From Patiria pectinifera (taxonomy: Eukaryota; Echinodermata; Asteroidea; Valvatida; Asterinidae), in assembly GCA_029964075.1 (NCBI GenBank), contig CM057135.1, forward strand, positions 21,540,863-21,604,862: a stretch of 64,000 nucleotides of DNA. The letters run 5' to 3'. Made by a program: the position numbers and the translations under genes. The notes beneath the pieces are model-generated. The model searched no databases and was not told where the DNA came from. It was given only the letters and a program-made list of their open reading frames with translations. Shown piece by piece: positions 1-12,400 of this stretch; position 1 is the stretch's first letter; each line of letters begins with the position of its first letter.

Positions 1-2566
1 GTAACAGTTCGAGTTTAGCTTTCGAGTGTTTCAATAGAGCATCCCAGGACAATCCGGGTGCGGTAAAATAATTGGCTGGATCTAGCCCGTAGTTTGTTAT
101 ACACGTTTGTCTAAAGTTTTCAAATACACCTGCAAGTAATAACGTATCGGTAGTCACGTACAAGTCGTGATATTCTCCTAGATTTTGTATATTAAACTCG
201 TTCCACACGCGTTGAGCTCTGTAGTAGTCTTGTTGCGATATGTGTTCGTCTTTTAGTCTGCTGTAAAACTTGTCGATGGGTGGTAGGCTGGTCTCTTGAA
301 ACTTATCAAACGAGTTCATGTATTCGTAGGGATAAATTCCTTTTTGTAATAGCGAGTCAGAATGTTTAAAATGCTTTTTGAGTAAATGAAACGACTCTTT
401 TGGACAACCTTTCACTAATTTATCCAACGATGATGCCATAAAACTAAACGAGTCTAAAAATCGTAGATTTCCTATCGAAAACGAAATATACTTTTCTGAA
501 TTTTTAGCGATCACTTGTATTTCTGTTTGGCTATCGTATTCTGTCATTCCCTGCATGATTAAATGCGCGTCGTAATTTTGTAAATTGTGAAAAAAGACCG
601 GTATCGGTGTACAACCGGGTTTAATTTGTAGTTTGAGGTTACAATAAGCGTGTGCGGCACCCCTATATTTACCAGTGACGTGGCAGTGATCTCTGACCTT
701 TCTAAATTTATTAATGCTCTTTTCGCAGTCTAGACATTTAGACTCGATAAATCCCTTACTATTTTTGTACTGATGTTCTTTCTTTTGTTTTATTGTCTTG
801 GGTTCTCTGGGTTTCTGGCACTGACAGTTGCTCGAGTAATTGGGATAAATTGGTTTCTCGCAAATCCAACACGCGTTTGTTGTATCGTGATGGTCTTTAG
901 CTCGCTCGTTAAATGTCATGGGTTGGGGTTTTTCAAATATGCAATTAATATCGCTTTGTAATTGTAACAGCGTCGTTATAAATCTAGTTGAAGCGTCTTT
1001 GCCTCTATAAGTCTCTTGATACACATTTTTACCGTCGCATCGCACGACAACTAGCGAATAACCGCTAGCTTTGTGAACGTTAATCTTTTTTGTGTTTGTC
1101 TCTTTGTCTGAGTGAGTAGGTTTAGATGTTAGTGTCTGTGTGGGTGGTGTTGTTGTTGTTTGTAGTATGGATTCAAAGTCAGCATAAATGACAAATGGTG
1201 CTTTTTGTTTGTGCCTATAGTTTTTAAATTCTAATATCGGTACGTCTCTTTCGCCTGGTTGCCCGTCTATGTATTTTGGTTTACCCGTCGGAAATACAAT
1301 CTTTGATGGATGTGCATCTATACCCTTACAATCGGCGATATGTCTGTCTAATTTATTTTGATTGGTAAAATGACATAGACATCTTCGACAAAAATATTTC
1401 TTACATTTATGTTTGGTAACGTCGTACATCAACCTCGTAAAATATTTTATCCAACAATAGTGATGCTTGTCACCTTTAGAAATCAAAAGCAGATCGATCT
1501 CTTTTGCCCCGTAGTTTTTAGACACGTATAATGGATATATCTCACCCTCATAACCGTATACGTTTATCGATAAATTATTTTGTCTTTCTATCTTGGGTAT
1601 CTGATCGACCGGTGTCGGAAAGTCAACGCCTTTAAAACTGAGTCCGTCGTCTTTGGTGTAAATCGACGGTCTGCTTTCGTTGATTTTATATTTAGGATTA
1701 TTTCTTATTTGATGTTTTACTTTGTCCGTGTATAACCCCAGGGCAGATCTCAAACACCATCTCAAACACTCGTCGTCTTTGTTTTGTACGTTGATCATCG
1801 CCTGTTTAATTTTAAGATGTTCGGGTAGGTTTATGTAAGAACTGCCTCTCGCTGGATTATATCTGTTGATGTTGATGTATAACGCGAGTATTGTATCGAC
1901 TACCCAACCCGATCCTTGATTCGTATACCTTTCATCCTTTTTAAATAGCTCTTCGATCTCTTCTCTCAAAACCTGTTTTATTTGACTTTGATTTAAAACG
2001 GCTTTCGGCTTGCTATAATGAATAGCTTCGATCGTTTCGATGATATCGTTCGGTTTGATTTTTCGATACCTTATTTTTAGTACAAGCTCTACTTTTAAAC
2101 CTCTGAGCTCTCTCAATTCAGACTTGATTTTATTGACTATTTGTTCCTTGTGCGAATCAAAAAACTTGATTAAATCGTGGTTATAAAGTCTGGGGTTTAA
2201 TTCCCAGTTTCTGTAGTAATTTCTAAACCTTCTCGTTTCTCTAAAAGCTGACTCTGTAAAGTCTTCGGGTTGTCTGTATATTTTAATCGCCGAGATTAAA
2301 TCTTTTTTCAAAAACCGTCCTTTATAACCCGTCGGTACGTATTTTAGATTTTGTTCGTCTACAATCTGTTTGAGCTCATGTAGTGTCTTTTTCCTCAAGT
2401 TTTTAAATTGACTTTCATAATTTTTTATCCCCTCGATGTAGACTTTACGAGTAAGAGAAACATTTTCATTGTGCGGTATATTATATCGCTGCACGTAATC
2501 ACGCAGCGTGGCTTTGTTCCATTTGAATATCCTTTGACGGTCGGTCTGAACATATGACTCTCCATT
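1..2566 (-). CDS. Protein-primed family B DNA polymerase (Polinton/Maverick-like), C-terminus off window
   Basis: The minus strand is open from about 2566 to the window edge, roughly 855 codons without a stop. It replicates the ends of a linear virus-like transposon. Seen in order: a basic N-terminus with a SAP-like stretch (TLHELKQIVDEQNL, near 2370); a Cys/His cluster (CKKYFCRRCLCHF...H...C, near 1400); exonuclease motif I YADFES (near 1180); DHCHVTGKYRGAAH (near 680); Exo II-like HNLQNYDAHL (near 570); Exo III-like YHDLYVTTD (near 160). The frame leaves the window at APGLSWDALL, where the polymerase palm should begin. No ATG lies in frame before the conserved start; an acceptor-like TATGTTCAG at 2546 suggests an upstream exon. 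These motifs match DNA_pol_B_2 proteins of Polintons and adintovirus-like elements; which of these cannot be told here. Confidence 0.85.
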
Positions 2567-2654
2567 TTATTATAGAAAATATAATATTTTTTTTCTCATT
2601 TTTTTTGGAGGGCGATCAATTATTTCATAATCCATGAGAGCTTGACTGTAGTGG

Positions 2655-2835
2655 AGTTTCAAGGTTACATTGTTTGTCCCGGAGTTTCAAGGTCACGTGG
2701 TGGTGACTCACACATTGTTCAAGGTCACGTTGTTTACGCCAAATTCCTATCATGCCTCAACACGTTTCAAGGTCACGTGGTTGTGACTCACACATTTTTC
2801 AAAGTCACGTGGTGGTGACATCACCTCATTTTAGC
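2655..2835. repeat. Five imperfect copies of a TTCAAGGTCACGTGG motif
   Basis: TTCAAGGTYACRTKG recurs at about 2660, 2688, 2718, 2766 and 2797, three times followed by TGTGACTCACACA or GGTGACTCACACA. Each copy holds AAGGTCA (a nuclear-receptor half-site) fused to CACGTG (an E-box). The array lies just upstream of the polymerase frame, so it may be promoter or terminal sequence of that element. The function is inference. Confidence 0.6.
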
Positions 2836-3352
2836 GACGACAGATTTATTTTTTAACTCCAGAGCGACAGGCCCTGACTTGACACACATTTTTCTTTTTT
2901 GCTCCCAAACCTGACGTCAGATTTCTAAAACATTTGCCGCGGGGGATTCCCCTATATTTTTCCTCCAACTTTTTTTAGAATCGAGAGCGGCGTGTCCAGA
3001 CTGGCCGCAGATTTTTCATTTTGATCCGGTGACCCCACCTCCCCTACTACTGCATGTTTACCAGTACCTGTTCATATACATGTAGCCCTAATATGGGAAT
3101 GAATTCCAAACTAGTATGTCAGTTATCTGCCAGTTAAACATCAGTGGTCACCTGACCTTGTGATTTCACCTAAGATGAATCCAGAAAGCTCTTGAAATTA
3201 TTTCAGTAAAGACATTTTCGGAAATATGTGTTTATAGAGCAGACTTTGGATGCACACATCAGCTCGGCAGCAGACAGTCATGATGATTCTTTCCCATACA
3301 CATGTGTGTACATGTATATCACATCACCATACATTTAATTTCTTATTTTCAG

Positions 3353-3473
3353 AAGGGGATCTAGTACTAGTGAAGTACTACCAGTCCGTGTGGTGGCCAG
3401 CATACGTAAAGAGACCCACTATAAAACAAGGAAAAACATTCAAAACTGTGTGCGGGTTTTGGGAGGAGCAGGA
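3353..3473 (+). CDS. Exon: first PWWP domain
   Basis: An acceptor (TTCTTATTTTCAG, ending 3352) and donor (GTAAGTG at 3474) bracket a frame reading GDLVLVKYYQSVWWPAYVKR and ending at GFWEEQ. VWWP is the PWWP signature after the first beta strand (GDLVLVKY). It ends in phase 2. The protein start is not visible upstream. Confidence 0.75.
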
Positions 3474-6400
3474 GTAAGTGAAGTTTATTTTATTTGAACT
3501 TTTTGTTCATCTCAAATTATAGTCATTTCCTCTTACATTTCCATTAGTCCAGAAGAAAAAAAAGTCTTCGGTTACTGGTATGGAGCTTGCCCCAAAAATG
3601 GTGCGGTGATGTGGCTTTTTTTCTTTTTCTTTTTTTCCTCTTTTTTTTCTCCGAACGTCGGCTGATGACTGCAAATGGTGCCCGACTACATTTAGTGCAA
3701 AACGTATGGGAGCTCAGAAAGGCCACATAAAGCTTATACTTGATCGTAACCCCATCTTAAAACATGTTAAAATTGTGCAGCAGCAGGATTCCAGTCAAAC
3801 CTGTGAGTTTGACGGTTTTGAGAAGTTGGAAAAAAAAATTGGCTGACGTGCATGGCTACGGCGAAGCACGCGCAGATCTGAAACCGGAGCCTTTTTTGTT
3901 GGCCTTACTCTGCCTTCTTTCACGAATGGGAGCACCTATGCAAATCGGCGTTGTGATTGGTTAACCTTTGAGCACTCTACTTATTTGCATAAAGATGTGA
4001 ATAAGGCCAAAAAAAGAAAAAATAGTTCTGCTTCCGATTACATGCCTTTCAAAAATACGGTCGGTCGGAATTTTTTTTTTTTGGCCATTTTTTTATGCAG
4101 GTTGAATGGGGTATTCAATTTTATACACCACCTGAATAAACCCCCGTCATCTGAATGGTGGATCGTTGATCACATGTCATTGAATTTTTCGTCCCAACGC
4201 GTGGCGCGCAACGCACAGTGCAATGGAAGTTCTATTGCGCGGTGAATAGAACTTCCAATACACGGCGTCACTGCTGCTGGTTGGTGGTGGCGTTGTTTTA
4301 AATCGTGATGAATTGAATATGATTGTTCTTAACCTGTTGAACAGTTCGCATAAATTTAATATGATGAACTTGTCGAACTTTTAAACAGTTTTTAACCTGA
4401 ACAGATTGGCTATTAAAAGTCAACCAATCAGATGACAAGGTTTTTTCAGGTGTTATATAAAACAAATAATGAATGTTTCACATTGGTGGAGTGGAACGAA
4501 TAATTTCATTCGGTGACAGATGGAATGTTCCATTCGCCTTGTGGAATGGATCATTTCTTTTGTCACCGAATGAAATTATTCTTACCATTGCACTCACAAA
4601 CATTCATTATTTGTATAATATGGAAACTTTTGGCCTGAACTATTTCCATTGCACTACGAAAGCTATACACAAAATGGCCACAAAAAGTAAATAAAACCTA
4701 CCTTAAGTATCGTCTAAATATTTAAGCTCGATAACTCTTAGAAAAATAATGTAAATTATTACTCAGACTATCCTACATGTAAGGTATGTTGGGGGTCTAA
4801 CGTATAAAGTAACAAGACTAAAATGATCTCAATGATAATTGCCGATTGTATTCATATTGCATAATTTATTATCAAAAATGCTACTTATGGTGATTTGATT
4901 GAAAGTTACTATTAAAACATGCGGGCTAGTGAAAAAGGTTGCGGGCCAGCCCAGTGAAAACTTTGGTTTAGTGGCCCGGCCGGCCAGTAAAGGAAAAAGT
5001 TAAGGGAAACCCCTGCATAACGATTCTTGAAGGTACATGTGAAACTAGAAAGCATGAAGAAATGTTCAGAATTTACCAAATCTGATGTCAGATGTAACAG
5101 GGACACCAACAAAAAGTGGACCCTGAATTTATAGAATTTCCCATAATTTGTATGGGGAAAAAAGTAAAACCCTTGGTATAGTATGTTTTTATTTGTTGTT
5201 TACTTTTGGTTTTCACTTTCCAGGATTTGGTAATTTGGATGAGAAAACTTTCGTTTTTTACAAAATGTTGATTTAATAACCAGGGTTAGAGTTGTGCAAG
5301 TTCCTTGTCATCAATTTTTCCTCTGTTTTAAAATAGTTTGCTTTTCTTATTAACTACATGTTTGTCACTCACTGTAACTCAACTGTGCCTGTTTTTACAT
5401 GTAACACTTTCAGGATTGCAACTCGTTAATGTACATTGTAATGAATGATGGAGTGCAATTCCAACATTATGTACTGTCCATTTATAACAGAGCTTGTACA
5501 TGGAAAAACCTCAGTGAATAGACCTGAAAATTAGCTTTTCAAAGGAGATACAAACTAGGAGTTTCGATCATCTAACTCTAAATCTTAACTGGCTCTGTTA
5601 CAGACATTTCACTGCCTGTCATACTGCTAAAATTGCCCTCATGTATAAACAAGCCTCTCCTGTGGTGCAAAAACTGATCCTCAAAGTTCGGATCAGTTCG
5701 ATTTTTTTTCTCCGAACTTCGGCTCGGTTTGGCTTTGGAAGTTCATACATAATGTTCATGTCCATGGTACAATGTATAGGGCTACAATGAAATGCATTTA
5801 GGTCGTTCCCCTGTTTAAACAAACTCGTGTGTACCGCGCATGCTGACAGAAATAGGCACTGCAATTTCCGCATGCTACACAACACAAGTTGAAGAAGGAA
5901 TCTCATTTGAGTTTATGACGTTGAGAAAAGAACATCGTCAATTGCCACATGTTAGCGATACCTATCGCGGCCCTCAGGCTGGCTCTGCCTTGCGAACTAT
6001 GATCAAAATTTTCCCACGCATGCTAATTTGTTTTCCCGACAAATTCTGTCCATGTCAGAGCGTGACCTGAACACTAACAACTTGCTTCGTGGCAATAATT
6101 GCCGATTAGTTTTGTTCTAAGAACAAACGGGTCCTTTTACTGTAGTAACCATAAAAAAAAATCAAATTTTCGTTTCGCGACTTTCATTAATTTTGTAAAG
6201 GGTTGCTCCACCCTCTTTTGGGAGATTACATCATGTTTTGAATACATTCTTTACGAAAAAAATATATATTGCAATGATTTAGAACTTATTTTGAATGAAG
6301 GAAAGGTTTCTCACTCCATAAAAAGTATTACTTGTAATTTTGACATGTTGAAAAAAATGAAAATGCTGGCACACCCTTCACCGCTAATAGTTTGATCCAA

Positions 6401-9400
6401 ACAGAGCATGCTAGCTTTTCACTGAGAGAATTGTAGGTGCTGAGGTGCGTACCATTTTTTCAAACAATATCAGCCCGATATATCCTATTGTATGCCTGGC
6501 TAGAACATAGCAAATAATGAAGATGAATGCATTTCTTAGCATTCCTAGTGACTCTTCTGAACTGACATTTGGGTTCGGGTTCTGTTCGGAAGTTCGGCAA
6601 GTTTTTGTTCGGTTCAGCAGTTCGGCTGCAGCACTACTCCTGTTAATTTTTTTTGTAATAACAAGTGCCTTAATTCTTCACACCTGCATTTCTTTTGTTT
6701 TGAGTTGATTAATTGATAAACTCTACTACTTACCTAGCGAGGGTTCTGGAAGCTCGCTGCATTATATTTTGCTTCCAGGTTCTATTTCTAGAAAATGTCC
6801 AACATTTTTCCACAAAGGAGAAAGTTTACAAAACAATGTTGCCAAATTTGTAATGATAATGAACTTTTTTCTTTTTCCAGCTTTCCTCTAGAAATCTGCA
6901 TCAAAGTATCTCCTCAAGTACAACGCAGATATTGAGGGGGCTAAAAAAGTTCAGACCAAGGAAATAGGAGACAAGGTCAGGGACTCAGGTGGCCGTTCAG
7001 TGATCCCGGATGGTTCTAAAGAACAATAGCCAATCTCAGGTGGCCAGGCAGTGATCCCAGATGGTTCTAAAACAAAAAGCCTCGATCTCAGGTGGCCAGT
7101 CAGTGATCCCAGATGGTTCTAAACAAAAAAAGTCGATCTCAGGTGGCCAGTCAGTGATCCCAGATGGTTCTAAACAAACAACGTCGATCTCAGGTGGCCA
7201 GGCAGTGATCCCAGATGGTTCTAAACAAAAAGCCTCGATCTCAGGTGGCCAGTCAGTGATCCCAGATGGTTCTAAACAAAAAACGTCGATCTCAGGTGGC
7301 CAGTCAGTGATCCCAGATGGTTCTAAACAAACAACGTCGATCTCAGGTGGCCAGTCAGTGATCCCAGATGGTTCTAAACAAACAACGTCGATATCAGGTG
7401 GCCAGTCAGTGATCCCAGATGGTTCTAAACAAAAACCTATGACGTCATTATGTCATAGGGTTTAAAATTACTAGCAATTTTTTTAGATTTAAACTTTGAA
7501 AATTAATATAAAATCAACCCTGAGAGACCTTAACTTGAATTTTGTGGGAATGGATAGAAAAAAATACCTTAAAGTACCTTTGGTACATGGATGAGTAGAT
7601 TTAAATGAATAAACATTTTGAACTTAAAGAAATGACTAAAATCACTGTATTGTTATTTGTTCATGTAGATATACTGTGTACTTAACGTACAAGCAAGAAC
7701 ATGGCGAGCTGGAAGTCTGCAAACTGTGACAGTGAGTTCCAAGATAACTAACAATGAGTTTCCTTCCCCACTTGTTTCCTTTTCCAAAACTAGCTCATGC
7801 TACAATATGTACACTTAAATCAGAGAAATAAGGGGGGGGGGGTCAGACGCGTCAAGCAGGAATCAAGAGAACTGTCATGACTGTGGATATGCATAAGTCC
7901 ATCGACCAAAGCAAATGCAATACCTTAAGCCTATTTTTGTTTGGTTTTGCTACTTACATGTACTTAAATTAAGCAAACAGAATTTTGGTATATGCCTGTT
8001 CACCATGAGAATAAGACGACCAACTGCGGGTTCTGAACGAAAAATCACGGTCTTCTGTTTAACCTGTGATGGACATGCCAAGTAAACAAAATTACACTCC
8101 GCTCATCACCCACCCATTGTTAGTGCAAGATTTGGGGTTGGGGTTGGGAGGGAGTACAGCCAGCACAGGATATCAAGTAACATTTTTTTTTTATTTTTAA
8201 GTTTTTACTTTGGGTAGATTATATGTACATATACATGGAGAATGGAAAAGTGTTCTCACTTTAAAAATCATTAAAATATAACAGTTTGGGGAATTAGTGG
8301 CAGAAGTATCATTGACATGATTTTGTTTACATTGTAAAAATGTATTTATTACAGTTGGCGAAGTTGTCTTCGTGCGGTTGCAAGGCATATGGTGGCCTGG
8401 TGTTGTAGAAGGTTTTTCTGGCAAGCGCATTCAATGTGGATTTTATGACGAAGATACTTTGTAAGTATAAAGTACAGTGACATAGACATCATTTGCATGA
8501 TGTGATACAAAGGGCGCCAGCAACCTGCCAGTAGCCACTGTTGGCAAATGACTGTTAGGCAAAAAAAAAAATTGGTCTCTGGTCAAACCAAAGTTCCGGA
8601 ATTGATGCGGTGATGCGGGTTGTTGGGGTGTTTTTTTGGGGGGGGGCCTTTTTTCTTTTTTCAAACTTGGATTGTACGACAAGGTGGGTACTATGTTGCT
8701 TTTGTTGTGTCCTCATATACATTGGGGTCCTCCATAATTTGCCTTGGTGCAATTTCCCCATTCCTTGGTACAAAAATTTGAGGAGGTGCGGCAATAGAGG
8801 GCGCTGTTGAAGCTACCACGGACAGTTTGAAGAAAAAAAAAGGTTGACACGCATGATTAAAATTGAAGCGCGCTGACCAGAGACCGACTACTTTTGTTTT
8901 TTGGCCTTATGTCACAAAAACGGTGTATTTAGTACCTTAATGTGATTACAAAAAAAATGTTCATTTTGGCTAAATGTGGTTGTTATTTGAAATCTAACAG
9001 ACGTCGGGGTTCTTTACACTCTTGGTTTTTTGCACCCCACCCATTCTTTTTACAGTGTGAAGAATGTAAATAAATGTGGCCCTTAAAGAGAATGGTGTGA
9101 CAACAATGTGCATTTTACAAACAAAACAAAACCTGTGTACCATATCAGCTTGCATACAATGTACTTGAAAATTACTAATAATATTTTACAGAAATACCAC
9201 GTCAAGAAGGAGTGTAAAAAAATTCACATATGATAGGGAATCGCCTGCAAAGAGTCAAGGTACGAGTAGATGTACTTTCTGACTAGTTAATGTTCATTGT
9301 TTTTTGTTTTAGCTGTTTGGAACACACCAAAAACAGTTTGTTCCCCCCCCCCCTTTTTTCTTGGTTTACTTCATTTTCCATAGGATACTATCTGGCAAGT

Positions 9401-12400
9401 TATTGTTCATTGTTGTTTGTTTTTTTGGTTTTTTTTTTGGCTGTTTGGGACACACCGAAACAGTGCTTTTGTTAATCCCCACCCCCCTTTTACTTCTTTT
9501 ACTTCGTTTTCCATAGGATATCGCATGTTTTCGTTCTCAACCTTACTTTGGGACCTTTTTTCTTGTTTTACTTCATTTTCCATAGGATACTTTCTGGCAA
9601 TTATAGATTGTTCAAAAACACCCTTGTGCAAAAACACCCTTGGAAAATGACCACCATCCACCAAGTTGGCACGTTTCCTTTGATTGAGACTGCACACATG
9701 ACGGGGAATGGGTGTAGTCTCAATCGAAGGAAACTTGGGTCATGTGGATTGTAGTTTAGGCTAAAGCTGGTGAACCAACTGGCAACCCATATCCCACAAT
9801 CATGACTGCCCGTGGCCGCACGCCACTGCACTGCCAGTGACTGCTGACTGGGTGGATGGCGGTCATTATCAAAGAGTGCTTTTGACCGTAAATAAATTAT
9901 AACCTACCTTGAACAGGGATCCTTCGTCTCGTCTGGTCTTGACTATTAATTCCTTTCGACGTTTAGGATCCGTTGGAAATGTATGGAAGCTAATGAACTC
10001 AACTTATTAGCAGTACACATTGGAACAGTGCAGTGTTTGCTGACATCTTGAAAATACACCCATAGCCTGACTTTGGCCCTTAAAAGGCGTATACTCACCT
10101 GATATCAAAATCTTCTACTAACTGTGTTACAAAGTGTTCATGTTTTATTTCTGACTGAGAAGGTGAACATATTGTTGGGGTTTTAATTGATTTTGATTGT
10201 AATTAACACATTTTCTGTACTAATACAAGTAAACTCAAAAAGATTAAGCATTTTTGGTTAAGTTTCTCATCTGCTTGTTAAGTTAAACATCTGCTTGTAT
10301 TTGTGACAATGATACCTCATTTGCAATAATCACTTGTTTAAGGGCTCTGCTCAGCAACACTTTCAATTTTGTGTGCATCTAGAATGTACACAATTGTTCG
10401 CATTGTCTATTCAGTATACCCAAGGGAGTGCTATGGCAGTCTGGGGTTTTTTTTGCTTGTGGTTATTTTACTGCTACTAGAACTCAAATTGTAAATTGAA
10501 TACATGTAAAAACAAATTGTAAAAACAAAAAAATGGAATTCTTTGTCACACTACCAAGTTGCTGAGCCCTCAAGCAAGTCATGGTACATAGTGAAACACT
10601 GCAAAGGAGGCTGACATGCAGTAAGGCACATGAACATGAAGATGATGCAAATTATGCACTGATAACATTTTGAAATTATTGATTCATTTTTTTACAATTA
10701 TTTATTGCCCCCCCCCCTACTTTAAGCCACTCTGAAGAAGAAAAGACCTGGTTTGGTGAGGAAGTTTTTGGAAGATGTAAGAAAAGCATCAGAAGGCTGT
10801 AAGGAAACAGGTCACGTCAGTCCCAAGTCATGCAAGTCAAGGAGTGAAGAAGTCCAAGAAGCTGCAACGAGAAGTGATACCTCAGATACCTCAGATCTAG
10901 TCCAATCGGATCGAGAAACAGGTCACGTCAGTCCTGAGTCAAGGAAGGAAGAAGTCCAAGCAGCTGCAACGACATGTGATGCCTCATATCCAATACAATC
11001 GGATCAAGAAACAGGTCACGTCAGTCCCGAGTCAAGGAGACAAGTCCAAGCAGCTGCAACGAGATGTGATGCCTCAGATGCCTCAGGTCTAGTCCAATCG
11101 GATCAAGAAACAGGTTACGTCAGTCCCGAGTCAAGGAGAGAAGTCCAAGCAGCTGCAACGAGATGTGATGCCTCAGATGCCTCAGGTCTAGTCCAATCGG
11201 ATCAAGAAACAGGTCACGTGAGTCCCAAGTCAAGGAGGGAAGAAGTCCAAGCAGCTGTAACGAGATGTGGTGTCTCAGATGCCTCAGATCCAATTCAATC
11301 GGATCAAGAAACAGATCACGTCAGTCCCGAGTCAAGGAGGGAAGAAGTCGAAGCAGCTGTAACGAGATGTGATCATGGTGATGTCTCAAATGCCTCAGAT
11401 CCAGTCCAATTGGATCAAGAAACAGGTCACGTCAGTCCAGAGTCAAGGAGGGAAGAAGTCGAAGCAGCAGTAACAATATGTGATGTCTCAGATCCAGTCC
11501 AATCGGATCAAGTCACTTCTGAAGATACTACTCAAACTCTCATTGTGATTGTCTATGATCAAAACCAGTGCCCTGTAAATACACAGTTAGTGAAATTTGA
11601 TGATCAAGGTCATTCCTACGCAGCCCAATCAGCAGTAGTACATGTTAAAGACCATTCTGCCATGGTTAATCAACCAGCAAGTACCCCTGAGCAGACTGGT
11701 TCCGACTTAGTGCAGAGCTCATTGTTTGATGGTAGTTCTGTTAGAGATGATGAAAACTATGTGTGTTCATCAACCTCAGATGACACATCTGATGCTTCTT
11801 TTGAATCTCCCTGCTAAAAACGTAAAGCTAATGTTGACGATTGTGAGTATGTCCCCAGTAGTTGTGACGACACAGATGCATCTTATGAAATACCTTATAG
11901 AAAAGGTATGCTGAAGGAAATGGTAGAACCAGATTTATTGGATGATCTAATGGATGATAGCGACAGTGAGGATAGTGTACCCGATAAGGAGAAGATGACA
12001 GATATCAAACATGAAGGCATTTTTGTCAGAAAGGTACTGACTTCTCATACAACAAAGTTGGCAAAGAAAAAGAAGGAATGTAGGGTGTACAATTCTCGGC
12101 ATAGTTGTTTCTTTTGTAAGAAACTGTATGTAAATATCGGGGAGCAAGTGCAACGTGTGCACAAAACACGTCCGGAGGTCAAGAAAGTCCTTGAAATTGT
12201 TGTTCTTCCGACAGACAACGAAGCCACCAAGAAAGCAAAACAACAAGAGAGAAAGAAACGACTGGATATCATCAGAGCATCGGGAGATCATCAACATAAC
12301 TTTAAGTACTGAAAGAAAAGAAAGGCGAGTTCATTGTTGCAAGAAGACCAGTCGGTTTGTTGAATGTGGAGGAGTATGGTCCATGCCCTAAGTGTAAAGA

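Noticed and set aside
6986..7435. Possible CRISPR-like array
   Set aside because: The 51-bp units are contiguous without unique spacers and lie in a eukaryotic exon; it is a minisatellite.
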